A program made the position numbers and the translations under genes. A stretch of DNA of 10,176 nt from assembly GCA_009924725.1 (NCBI GenBank), contig RFRA01000026.1, positions 1 to 10,176 of the forward strand. Reading direction: 5' to 3'. Position 1 is the stretch's first letter, and every line of letters starts with the position of its first letter. The notes under the pieces were generated by a model. The model was not told the origin of the DNA. It saw only the letters and a list, made by a program, of their open reading frames with translations, and made no database searches. The stretch comes from Actinomycetota bacterium. Lineage in GTDB: Bacteria; Actinomycetota; Actinomycetes; Nanopelagicales; Nanopelagicaceae. Below, piece by piece: positions 1 through 7,098 of this stretch.

Positions 1-185
1 GCGGCATAGCCTTTTACGGTTTCAACTAAATTCGGAATCAAGTCAGCGCGACGCTTTAGTTGCACTTCAATCTGTGCAAAAGCTTCATCGACTGCGACGT
101 TTAATCTAATTAGTCGGTTGTATTGTGCGACAAAGAAAATAATCAGTAGCACAGCAATTCCGCCGACAATAAGAGTTGTCTTCAT
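1..185 (-). CDS. lemA: LemA family protein, N-terminal part (cut by window edge)
   Basis: Only the first 61 full codons are in the window; the gene continues past position 1. Translation from the ATG at 183-185 gives a short basic start (MKTT), one hydrophobic segment at about residues 4-20, then the LemA signature: residues resembling RLNVAVDEAFAQIEVQLKRR followed by ADLIPNLVETVKGYA. LemA proteins are membrane-anchored helical-bundle proteins with the N-terminal helix in the membrane; their biochemical role is poorly defined. A clear ribosome site (AAGGAG) lies 6 bases upstream of the start. The gene begins 13 bases after the dcd stop on the same strand, so it is probably co-transcribed with dcd. 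The family call is strong from the VDEAFAQIEVQLKRRADLIPNLV block; the C-terminal part cannot be judged. Confidence 0.92.
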   Translation of the reverse strand, partial: MKTTLIVGGIAVLLIIFFVAQYNRLIRLNVAVDEAFAQIEVQLKRRADLIPNLVETVKGYA

Positions 186-198
186 TCTGACTCCTTAA

Positions 199-777
199 TT
201 ACTGAATTATGGTTTGGTGAAAATTTATCCAAGAACGGCTTGCGGTAGGTCCGCGCTGTCCTTGGTATCTAGAAGCATAAACGGCAGAACCGTAAGGATG
301 CTCAGCCGGAGATGAGAGTTTGATTAGACAAAGTTGCCCGATCTTCATTCCAGGAAATAGCTTGACTGGCAAATTCGCCACATTTGAAAGCTCGAGCGTG
401 ATGTGGCCTGAAAAACCTGGGTCAATAAAGCCAGCAGTTGAGTGAGTTAGTAAGCCAAGGCGACCCAGGGATGATTTTCCTTCAAGGCGGCCGGCAATAT
501 CATCGGGCAAAGTGATAACTTCGTAAGTTGAAGCCAGCACGAATTCACCTGGGTGCAAGATAAAGTGCTCGTTTGGTTCAACGACGACTTCGCGGGTTAG
601 CTCTGACTGTTCGATCGATGGATCGATCACCGAATACTTGTGATTTTCAAAGACCCGGAAAAATCGATCTAGCCGAACATCAACACTGGAAGGCTGAACC
701 ATTGATTCGGTAAATGGTTCAACGGCAACCCGGCCAGCAGTAATTTCAGCTCGAATATCGCGATCACTTAATAGCAT
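199..777 (-). CDS. dcd: dCTP deaminase, dUMP-forming (bifunctional dCTP deaminase/dUTPase)
   Basis: This cytosolic enzyme makes dUMP for thymidylate synthesis. The 192-residue length and sequence match actinobacterial Dcd closely, including the start MLLSDRDIRAEI and the core at residues 100-132 (GKSSLGRLGLL, HSTAGFIDPGF, SGHITLELSN). E129 in HITLELSN corresponds to the catalytic glutamate. The AGFIDPGF form of the active-site loop is that of mycobacterial and archaeal Dcd proteins that deaminate dCTP and also hydrolyse the triphosphate, unlike the AHRIDPGW of the E. coli mono-functional enzyme; the bifunctional call rests on this similarity. PGMKIGQLC (142-150) and YQGQRGPTASR (171-181) are the usual C-terminal elements. 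The gene starts 26 bases after the metallophosphoesterase stop. No Shine-Dalgarno is visible, but a TAGGCT (TANNNT) element sits 7 bases before the ATG, so a leaderless transcript of its own is possible. Confidence 0.97.
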   Translation of the reverse strand: MLLSDRDIRAEITAGRVAVEPFTESMVQPSSVDVRLDRFFRVFENHKYSVIDPSIEQSELTREVVVEPNEHFILHPGEFVLASTYEVITLPDDIAGRLEGKSSLGRLGLLTHSTAGFIDPGFSGHITLELSNVANLPVKLFPGMKIGQLCLIKLSSPAEHPYGSAVYASRYQGQRGPTASRSWINFHQTIIQ

Positions 778-803
778 GAGCGTGAGCCTATAACTATTTT
801 CAA

Positions 804-2387
804 TTAATTTAGTGGATCGTTGGCCCAGAGCCAGATATTTCGATCTTTTGCCTCACCAGCTGCAACTTCTAAGTTAAATGGCCCTGGATTCTGGCGCTGC
901 CAATCATTGGCGGCTAACAGCCTGGAAAGACCTGCAAGTGCGATTGGGTCTTCAAGTTCATCAGTCAGGCCATGAAATTCAACTGGACCCGCATGATCAA
1001 AAACGACTGTGCCAATTGCGATCTTATTATTTGATGTTTTCACAACTTCAATTATTCGCGATTGTTGTGGCCAATCAATATGTGAACCGGTTCTTATCTC
1101 CCAAAATAATGGCAAACCAGCATCATCTTTGTGTTGAGTAATTTTGTGATCATGAACGTGTCCAGCAAACCAAAGAATTACATTAGGGTTTTCTGCGAGT
1201 AGTGATTTTACTTCTGCCTCAAGTGCAGGCGCTTGCTCGCCCTCTGGGACATATCCATTAAACAAACAATCTAGTGGGTGGTGCGATGACAAAATTACAT
1301 ACTTATCTCTTGAAGCCTCTAATAACTCACGTAACCACTCAAATTGTTCACGATGAATGCAACCTTGCCAGCCGCCATAACGATTTACGGTATCTAGCGC
1401 AATTAAGCGAACTTGTGAATTAATGTCACGGTACCAATGTGCGGTATCTGGAGTATGTTTTTCTAAGCCGTGATCATGACCGCAATTGGTATGGATATCA
1501 ACCCAGTTCTCCATTTTGACTAGTGCACGTTTTGTGTCAGCAGTTATTTCATTTGTCTCAAGCTGATCTAGGCCTGGATATAGCGCTGGTCCAACTTCGC
1601 CAAATCCAGCAAATAAAGTTGATAGATCCGCTGACTCACTTAGCCTCGCTAACTTGTTTGGTCCGATCGCCAAATCATTTAGCACTTCGGTTGGCGCAGC
1701 AGTTCCTTGCAGCAGCGCATCATGATTTCCGTGTACGGCAAGCCATTTGTGTTTTAAGCCGCGGGCATAAAAAGGTTTCTCTGAAGCCGCTAGGACACCT
1801 TTAAAGTGTGGGAAATCATGCAGCGTATGTGGTCGATCTGCCAGCATTCCAGTTGGTGGTCCATCGGGATGGTAATAATGAATATCGTATAGATCGGCAT
1901 TTGATGAATGTGATGCTTCAGAACGATCTGGGTCACCACTTTTTGGTTCGACTAAACCACCATCAAGAATAGTTTTATACCAAGCTAATTCATTAGATTG
2001 TGCGTTATCTGTTACGTCTCCAGTAATTACGACAGCATCGATTGGTGCTCCAGTTAACGGTGCACTTTGAATTCTATTTGCCGACTCAACCATTGCTTCA
2101 AATACTTGAGTGGTAAGAAATTCTTGTGCTCGGTAGGTGCCGATATATGGCACTAGTGCAGATAAGGGATTATCTGGATCTGCAATTCGATCTAAAAATT
2201 CTAGCCGCGCAGGTGAGGCGGCGTCACAGATATGAATATCACTGAGGTGAATGAATGCGCAAATAACTTTGGCATTGATTGGCTCTTCACCAATTACCGG
2301 CTCACCTTTATCAATAACTAAATCATTCCAATTGGACTCAGCTGAAGATTTTGAACGAACTATGCGGCTGGCGGCAGTGCTAGCCAT
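804..2387 (-). CDS. Metallophosphoesterase with long inserts (PPA1498-type), no export signal
   Basis: A calcineurin-like binuclear metal phosphoesterase. All five metal-site blocks are present over 527 residues: HLSDIH (47-52), TGDVTDN (122-128), GNHD (220-223), SSHHP (367-371) and GHVH (409-412). The spacing between blocks II and III is unusually long. The text between them (YRAQEFLTTQV, SAPLTGAPIDAVVITGD, DNAQSNELAWYKTILDGG, HGNHDALLQGT) is that of the actinobacterial PPA1498-type family (TIGR03767 as I recall it). Members usually carry a twin-arginine signal; here the N-terminus (MASTAASRIVRSKSS) has neither RR nor a hydrophobic core, so the protein is probably cytoplasmic. It overlaps the upstream ABC ATPase gene by 8 bases and has only a weak ribosome site, suggesting translational coupling. 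The substrate is unknown; the operon suggests a phosphonate or phosphate ester (inference). Confidence 0.9.
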   Translation of the reverse strand: MASTAASRIVRSKSSAESNWNDLVIDKGEPVIGEEPINAKVICAFIHLSDIHICDAASPARLEFLDRIADPDNPLSALVPYIGTYRAQEFLTTQVFEAMVESANRIQSAPLTGAPIDAVVITGDVTDNAQSNELAWYKTILDGGLVEPKSGDPDRSEASHSSNADLYDIHYYHPDGPPTGMLADRPHTLHDFPHFKGVLAASEKPFYARGLKHKWLAVHGNHDALLQGTAAPTEVLNDLAIGPNKLARLSESADLSTLFAGFGEVGPALYPGLDQLETNEITADTKRALVKMENWVDIHTNCGHDHGLEKHTPDTAHWYRDINSQVRLIALDTVNRYGGWQGCIHREQFEWLRELLEASRDKYVILSSHHPLDCLFNGYVPEGEQAPALEAEVKSLLAENPNVILWFAGHVHDHKITQHKDDAGLPLFWEIRTGSHIDWPQQSRIIEVVKTSNNKIAIGTVVFDHAGPVEFHGLTDELEDPIALAGLSRLLAANDWQRQNPGPFNLEVAAGEAKDRNIWLWANDPLN

Positions 2388-3420
2388 TAGCGACCATTAC
2401 TTCATTGACGGTTACTTCTAGATCTACTGACGTTCCTGGCTGAAATTCTCCTGTGTTTAGGCTTGCCATCAAGGATTGCACAATTGTGCCTTCATGAGTT
2501 TGGCAAATGATTGCAGATGACGCACCTAGAAATGATCTGGTTAAAACTTTGGCATTACCTTGGTTTTCACTTTTTTTAACCAAGATTGTCTCTGGTCGAA
2601 GCAGTGCAACGATCTTGCCTGTCTCGCTACCCTTTTTCGAAGCCACTAAATTCTTACCAAAAATATTCACTTTACCGTCAGCTAGGTTGGCCGGGATTCT
2701 ATTCATGACTCCAACAAAGTTAGCCACAAAAGCTGTAGCTGGTTCGTTATACAGAACATCTGGCGTATCAATCTGCTCAAGAACTCCATTACTCATGACG
2801 CCAACTCGGTCAGAGATCGACATTGCTTCTTCTTGGTCGTGAGTAACAAAAACAGTTGTGGTTCCCAGTGAAATTTGTAAGCGTCTGATCTCCTCGCGTA
2901 GATTCACGCGTACTTGAGCATCCAGGGCTGATAAAGGTTCATCTAATAACAGAATTTCAGGGGAAAAAGCTAGTGCGCGCGCCAAAGCCACTCGTTGCTG
3001 TTGTCCGCCTGATAATTGATGAGTAAATCTCTTCGCATGCGATGGCAGACCAACTAGCTCTAACAATTCTTGCGATCTTTTTAGCCTTGAATGCTTTGCC
3101 ACTTTTCGCATTTGAAGTCCAAAGGCAACATTCTCTTCAACTGTTAAGTTAGGAAAGAGTGAATAAGCCTGGAAAACCATTCCCATGTTGCGCTTATGTG
3201 CTGGAACTTTAGAAATATCCTTTTCGCCAACGGCTACTTTCCCAGAATCCAAACTCTCTAGGCCAGCGATAATTCGAAGCGCGGTTGTTTTGCCACATCC
3301 AGATGGACCGAGCAAAGCCACTAGTTCGCCTACACCCACATGCAGATTGAAGTTATCTAACGCGGTGACAGTTCCAAATCTGCGGCTCACATTTGTGAGA
3401 GTGAGATCTTTGCTAGTCAT
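2380..3420 (-). CDS. ABC transporter ATP-binding protein (aminophosphonate-type, PhnT/PotA-like)
   Basis: ATPase subunit that powers the importer encoded with it. The 346 residues hold a complete nucleotide-binding domain: Walker A GPSGCGKT (38-45), Q-loop Q84 in VFQAYSLFP, signature LSGGQQQR (136-143), Walker B LLLDEP (157-162), D-loop SALD (164-167) and H-loop H194 in VTHDQEEAM. A C-terminal regulatory extension from about residue 240, with the RPETI motif near 275-279, is the TOBE domain seen in PotA/FbpC/PhnT-type ATPases. The start codon overlaps the permease stop (TAATG), with a strong GAGGAG ribosome site 6 bases upstream. Sequence alone gives the polyamine/iron/phosphonate subclass; the phosphonate assignment comes from the two catabolic genes upstream. 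Confidence 0.95.
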   Translation of the reverse strand: MTSKDLTLTNVSRRFGTVTALDNFNLHVGVGELVALLGPSGCGKTTALRIIAGLESLDSGKVAVGEKDISKVPAHKRNMGMVFQAYSLFPNLTVEENVAFGLQMRKVAKHSRLKRSQELLELVGLPSHAKRFTHQLSGGQQQRVALARALAFSPEILLLDEPLSALDAQVRVNLREEIRRLQISLGTTTVFVTHDQEEAMSISDRVGVMSNGVLEQIDTPDVLYNEPATAFVANFVGVMNRIPANLADGKVNIFGKNLVASKKGSETGKIVALLRPETILVKKSENQGNAKVLTRSFLGASSAIICQTHEGTIVQSLMASLNTGEFQPGTSVDLEVTVNEVMVANG

Positions 3421-4187
3421 TATTTTCTCCTCTGTGCTGATCGATCTGGTGTTAAAAGTGTTATTGAAGTTAACAAAACAAATGGAATTACGAGTGACAT
3501 CATTGAAATTGCAATTGCACCCAAAATATTCTCTTGGGCAACATAAGTAACCCAGGTTGGGAAGGTGTCCCAGTGCAGCAATACTGTTAACGTGTACTCG
3601 CCTATTGATAGCGCGAATGTCAAAGCAACCGTAGCCATGACTGCGCCTCTAATCACCGGAATGATCACCGAGATTATTGTGCGTACCCAGCTAGCTCCAG
3701 TACTGCGAGCCGCCTCAGTAATAGTCTTTAGTGGGATCGAATTGAGCCCAATATCTAAAGCGCGGTATGCATAAGGCAGAGCCAAAACAAAATAGAGGAA
3801 TGGCAATTCGAGAACAGTGTTTTGCACAAATTCCGGAAAACTAATTTGAGCACCCACTGCAAAAGCCACTACCGGAATTACTAATGGCAGTAACGAAAGT
3901 GCATCAATTAACGGCCTAAGCTTCGAATCACTTAAATGCAACCAGGTGACCGTTGGTACCAGAATAATTAAGGTAATCAACACGGTTAGTGCAGATAGCC
4001 AACCCGAACGCAGTATGTAGTGGAAGAAATCCTCATTATCTACCGCCCATTTGTAATGGGTCAGTCCGTATCCGCCTTCCAGTGGTGTTCGGATTGAATA
4101 TTCAAACGCCGAAAGCATTGGCACAAATACAAAGAATGAGAGAGCGCCCAGAGTAGTCAAAAGTGGTAGATCTAATCTCTTTTTCAT
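3420..4187 (-). CDS. ABC transporter permease, second subunit (PhnV/PotC-like)
   Basis: Integral membrane subunit of the importer, 255 residues from the chosen ATG. Six hydrophobic segments lie at about 9-29, 63-84, 95-117, 127-146, 171-195 and 222-246. The cytoplasmic EAA loop that docks on the ATPase is at 158-181 (EAARSTGASWVRTI). I chose the ATG at 4185-4187 because it overlaps the preceding permease stop as ATGA and follows an AAGGTGG ribosome site by 5 bases. The in-frame GTG at 4194-4196 would give 258 residues but lies inside that ribosome site. It is a BPD-transporter family permease; two separate permeases differ from the fused form found in some phosphonate systems. Substrate assignment is by context only. 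Confidence 0.93.
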   Translation of the reverse strand: MKKRLDLPLLTTLGALSFFVFVPMLSAFEYSIRTPLEGGYGLTHYKWAVDNEDFFHYILRSGWLSALTVLITLIILVPTVTWLHLSDSKLRPLIDALSLLPLVIPVVAFAVGAQISFPEFVQNTVLELPFLYFVLALPYAYRALDIGLNSIPLKTITEAARSTGASWVRTIISVIIPVIRGAVMATVALTFALSIGEYTLTVLLHWDTFPTWVTYVAQENILGAIAISMMSLVIPFVLLTSITLLTPDRSAQRRK

Positions 4188-5080
4188 CGTTGCCACCTTG
4201 CGGCCTTGCGCTGAATAATCAAATATGGAATCACTGCGATCGCTGAAATCAGAATCATGACCACGCTGAGTGATTTACCTAAATTCAATTGTGCGGCTGA
4301 AACATTGCCATCTAATAAACCACCGATCTGCAGTGGCGTTAATGGCACATTTCCTACGGTCAATGCATTGGCGGTTGCATAAGCTGAAAAACCACTAGCA
4401 AACAGCAATAAGAATGAAGCGATGAAGCTGGGGAATAGCAAAGGTAAACCAACTCGCAGCCAGTAATTAAGTTGGCTGGCACCCAAATTACGAGCAGCTT
4501 CGACCCATTCGCGACGCAGGGATGTAATAGCTGGTGAAAAGACGATAATCATTAAAGGTAATTGGAAATATAAATAAACAATCAGAATTCCAGTAAAGGT
4601 GCCGAGAGAGAAGGTGCCGGCGTAAATATCGAAACCAAAATATTTCAAAACTTTAGTTAAAGTTCCCTGCATTCCAATAGCTGCTGTAAACATAAAGGCC
4701 AGTGGCACGCCACCTGTGTTTGCGAGCACGCCCCCCATCATTGCCAGCGACCGTCTTACTTTTGACGGACCGCGAGTTTCAATGAAATATGCCGCGATTG
4801 CACCTGGAAATGCCGTGATTAAGGCTGAGAAGAACGCAATCTTTATGCTGTTTATGAAGCCAGTGCTATATGGCTCAGTAAAAGCAGTTTGATAATTTCC
4901 AAACGTGAAATTGTTCTCATTTGACATGAAAGATACATAAATCAGTTTTGAGATTGGATAAATAAAGAAAAATGAAAAAATAATCAGGAATGGTAAAGCG
5001 GGTAAAACGGATTTGAATTTAAAAAAACGGAAGGCGCTCCGTTCTAGGGGAGCGCCTTCCATCTTTATATTTGAACTCAT
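4184..5080 (-). CDS. ABC transporter permease, first subunit (PhnU/PotB-like)
   Basis: Partner permease of 298 residues with about six membrane segments (27-48, 78-101, 112-135, 158-183, 212-233, 270-289). The EAA motif is at 194-217 (EAARNLGASQLNYW, then GLPLL). It starts 9 bases after the binding-protein stop with an AAAGGA ribosome site just upstream. The N-terminal tail before the first membrane helix (residues 1-26) is encoded by DNA that also forms an intrinsic terminator (codons 7-20). No usable start lies between this structure and the first membrane helix, so the reading frame must run through it. The stop overlaps the next permease start as ATGA, which fits 1:1 synthesis of the two permeases. 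Confidence 0.94.
   Translation of the reverse strand: MSSNIKMEGAPLERSAFRFFKFKSVLPALPFLIIFSFFFIYPISKLIYVSFMSNENNFTFGNYQTAFTEPYSTGFINSIKIAFFSALITAFPGAIAAYFIETRGPSKVRRSLAMMGGVLANTGGVPLAFMFTAAIGMQGTLTKVLKYFGFDIYAGTFSLGTFTGILIVYLYFQLPLMIIVFSPAITSLRREWVEAARNLGASQLNYWLRVGLPLLFPSFIASFLLLFASGFSAYATANALTVGNVPLTPLQIGGLLDGNVSAAQLNLGKSLSVVMILISAIAVIPYLIIQRKAARWQR
5021..5060 (-). terminator. Intrinsic terminator/attenuator inside the permease coding sequence
   Basis: Read on the minus strand, GGAAGGCGCTCC is followed by an 8-base loop (CCTAGAAC), its perfect complement GGAGCGCCTTCC, then G and seven T's. The stem is 12 bp with 9 G/C pairs. The plus strand lacks a T tract after the hairpin, so the orientation matches operon transcription. 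It starts 18 bases past the permease start codon, and about 30 bases past the binding-protein stop. Inference: partial termination here makes more binding-protein mRNA than permease mRNA, and a ribosome on the permease start would open the hairpin and favour read-through. Confidence 0.85.
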
Positions 5081-5089
5081 ATTTCCTTT

Positions 5090-6295
5090 TTACAAGCTAG
5101 CCCATGAAGCAATTACTTGTTCACGTGCTGCTAGCACATCAGAGATAGTGGCTGGGCCAACAACCTTTGCTGTTGCAGGAACTTTGAAGTCAAGGAGTGA
5201 TGGAACTAGTGTCTTCTTCTTTTCCATGGCTGCAGACATAATTGGATCTGCACCGGACTGCTGGAAGTAGTTCTGTCCGCCTTGCATCAATGCGAATAAC
5301 TTAGAACCAGAAAGCTTTAGGTCTGCCGCAGTTAGATCAGCAGCTGTCTTTCCCTTGTTCTGTGAATAAACAAACTCTTGCCATAAACGTGCATTTGCGC
5401 AGTTTGGTGACTTTGCATTGATCGCGTTGATGTATGGCGGGGCTTGTAGAACGAAATCTGTTGGGTAAGCGAACTTGAGATCAAGTCCGGCAGCCTTAGC
5501 CGCTGGAACGATTCCAAGAGCGTTGAAGTCCCACATGAAGCCAAGCTTTGCTGTACCTGTAGCTAAGTTGGTTCCGTTTACTTTAACTAGTGGTGCTTGT
5601 GCCTTAACAGACTTGAATAGCGCAAGTCCCTTAGTTACATCTGAAAGGTTCTTTTCGCCGCCATTACCGATGCTGGCAGCTAGAACTGACATGAACGCTT
5701 GGTTTGAAGAAGTTGGGTCACCAGTGATTCCAACGAAGCCCTTGTATTCAGGCTTTGCAAAGTCTGCTGCCTTTGTTGGTACTGATGGAAGAGTTGTGTT
5801 GTAAACAATTGCGAGCTTTCCGCCGTAGTTTCCATACCAAAGTCCGCTTGGATCCTTGGCTGCCTTTGGAATGTCATTCCAGTTGATAACTTGGTAAGGA
5901 GAAGACAAAGGTGTTCCTCCTGGCGGAGTTAGCTGTGCAACAACTAGAGGTCCAATGTCGATTGAATCTGGTTGCTTTGGCTTAGGAGCAGTCTTCATTG
6001 TGTCGATTTCGTACTGTGATGATCCATCTGGATTATCAACAGTGATCTTTACGCCGAAAGCTTTTTCGTATGCATCAAACATTGCACCGTAGTTAGCCCA
6101 GTCACGAGGTGTCGTGATTAGAGCAAGCTTTCCTTCTTTTTTAGCTGCCTTCACAAGTGCATCAAGGCCGCCAGCTTCTTTTACATTCTTTGCTTTACAG
6201 ATATTTACTGCTGCCTTTGCTGGAGTTGCGATTGCAAACATTCCAACTGACAGTGCTACAGCAGTCGCTGCAGCTACAAGACGCTTTGTGCGCAT
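5090..6295 (-). CDS. ABC transporter substrate-binding protein, exported (PhnS-like by context)
   Basis: Captures the substrate outside the membrane and delivers it to the permease pair. The 401 residues start with a Sec signal peptide: MRTKR, a hydrophobic core at about 6-22, and a likely cleavage after ATPAKA (residue 28). There is no lipobox, so it is not an obvious lipoprotein. Only two cysteines occur, C33 and C299, which could form a disulfide. The fold looks like the class that binds iron, thiamine, polyamines or aminoethylphosphonate (early block LALITTPRDWANYGAMFDAYE, then WYGNYGGKLAIVYNT at 153-167). The ribosome site AAGGGA lies 8 bases before the ATG. The gene follows a 128-base gap, the largest inside the operon, so a promoter of its own is possible, though I see no good -35/-10 pair. 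Ligand identity rests on neighbours. Confidence 0.9.
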   Translation of the reverse strand: MRTKRLVAAATAVALSVGMFAIATPAKAAVNICKAKNVKEAGGLDALVKAAKKEGKLALITTPRDWANYGAMFDAYEKAFGVKITVDNPDGSSQYEIDTMKTAPKPKQPDSIDIGPLVVAQLTPPGGTPLSSPYQVINWNDIPKAAKDPSGLWYGNYGGKLAIVYNTTLPSVPTKAADFAKPEYKGFVGITGDPTSSNQAFMSVLAASIGNGGEKNLSDVTKGLALFKSVKAQAPLVKVNGTNLATGTAKLGFMWDFNALGIVPAAKAAGLDLKFAYPTDFVLQAPPYINAINAKSPNCANARLWQEFVYSQNKGKTAADLTAADLKLSGSKLFALMQGGQNYFQQSGADPIMSAAMEKKKTLVPSLLDFKVPATAKVVGPATISDVLAAREQVIASWASL

Positions 6296-6423
6296 ATGTG
6301 GGATCCCTTCCTAAGGATGGTTTGATGACTATCTACCTTGATTTGAAACGGAGAGGAATAAACAGGTAACCATTTCTAGTAATGTCCGTGAATGCTGAAT
6401 TACCTAATGGTGTTGATTTAGTG

Positions 6424-7098
6424 TCAGAAAAGTGAAGAGAGGTCGGCGACTGAGTTAATAATTGACGTGGCACCGGCTGCATGTAGATCGGCTTCCTTGT
6501 GTGCACCACTTAATACACCAATTACTTGAGCTGCACCGTAGGCAACCCCAGATTGCATATCGGCTGCGGTATCGCCGACGACCATGACCGATTCAGGCGT
6601 TTGAATATTTAACTTATTTGCCAAAAAATTTAACATGTCTGGGTGTGGTCGGCCACGACCGGCTTCCTCGGGTGTTACCGATGCATCAATTAGACCCAAC
6701 CAGCCCAACTCAAAGAGCATTGGATCTAAAGTTGAGCGACTAAATCCAGTGCTAAGCGCAATTGCGATTCCACGCTCTTTTAAAGCTGCAAAAGTTTCTA
6801 GAGTGCCAGTTATTGGTGAGATTCCTTGCTCAGCAACTTCATTCATATAGGCCTCTTCAAACGCCACATTTGCAGCCTTTGCTAGCTCAATATCACCTAG
6901 TAATTCAGTGAACACATGAATTTTCGACTGACCCATTGTGTCTATCGCATATTGGGTCCAGATCTCACCTTTTTCTGGCCACAACTCAGGTTGCGATTTC
7001 TCGAATGCAGCTTTGAATGCGGCGATAACTAAGCCATCATCATTAACAGTTGTACCTGCGACATCAAATGCGACTAACTTTATTGCTGATGAGTTCAC
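6424..7098 (-). CDS. Phosphonatase-like HAD hydrolase (C-P bond cleavage of a 2-oxoethylphosphonate)
   Basis: Predicted to hydrolyse phosphonoacetaldehyde or a close relative to phosphate and an aldehyde. The 224 residues show the phosphonatase variant of HAD motifs: nucleophile D12 in FDVAGTT (the DxAGT form), K59 in MGQSK at the position of the Schiff-base lysine of PhnX, motif II S116-T117 in ALSTGFSR, R150 in GRGRPHP replacing the usual lysine, and metal-site D176/D180 in GDTAADM. VTPEEAGRGRP is characteristic of the phosphonatase-like group (TIGR03351 as I recall it), which occurs with FAD oxidoreductases rather than with the transaminase PhnW. That is the arrangement here. The start is GTG, overlapping the oxidoreductase stop as GTGA, with an AAGGGG ribosome site upstream; the two enzymes are translationally coupled. 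The exact substrate is not decided by sequence. Confidence 0.92.
   Translation of the reverse strand: MNSSAIKLVAFDVAGTTVNDDGLVIAAFKAAFEKSQPELWPEKGEIWTQYAIDTMGQSKIHVFTELLGDIELAKAANVAFEEAYMNEVAEQGISPITGTLETFAALKERGIAIALSTGFSRSTLDPMLFELGWLGLIDASVTPEEAGRGRPHPDMLNFLANKLNIQTPESVMVVGDTAADMQSGVAYGAAQVIGVLSGAHKEADLHAAGATSIINSVADLSSLF

Noticed and set aside
878..1804. Plus-strand open frames opposite the metallophosphoesterase gene
   Set aside because: They have no recognisable domains or ribosome sites and lie wholly within a well-supported gene on the other strand; the same applies to the other short opposite-strand frames.
4188..4196. GTG start for the second permease (258 residues)
   Set aside because: The GTG lies within the AAGGTGG ribosome site; the ATG at 4185-4187 has correct spacing and an ATGA overlap with the previous gene.
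5090..6295. Lipoprotein signal using C33
   Set aside because: The residues before C33 are VNI, which do not fit a lipobox, and the cysteine lies after a good AxA signal peptidase site.
5090..6295. Iron, thiamine or spermidine binding protein
   Set aside because: Not excluded by sequence, but ranked lower because the operon begins with two enzymes of aminophosphonate breakdown.
6364..6404. Terminator between the HAD gene and the binding-protein gene
   Set aside because: The best inverted repeat is about 6 bp, AT-rich, with a long loop and no T tract on the minus strand.
6424..7098. Generic phosphoglycolate phosphatase-like HAD assignment
   Set aside because: The DxAGT nucleophile motif, the MGxxK lysine at 59 and the arginine in GRGRPHP are specific to the phosphonatase group.
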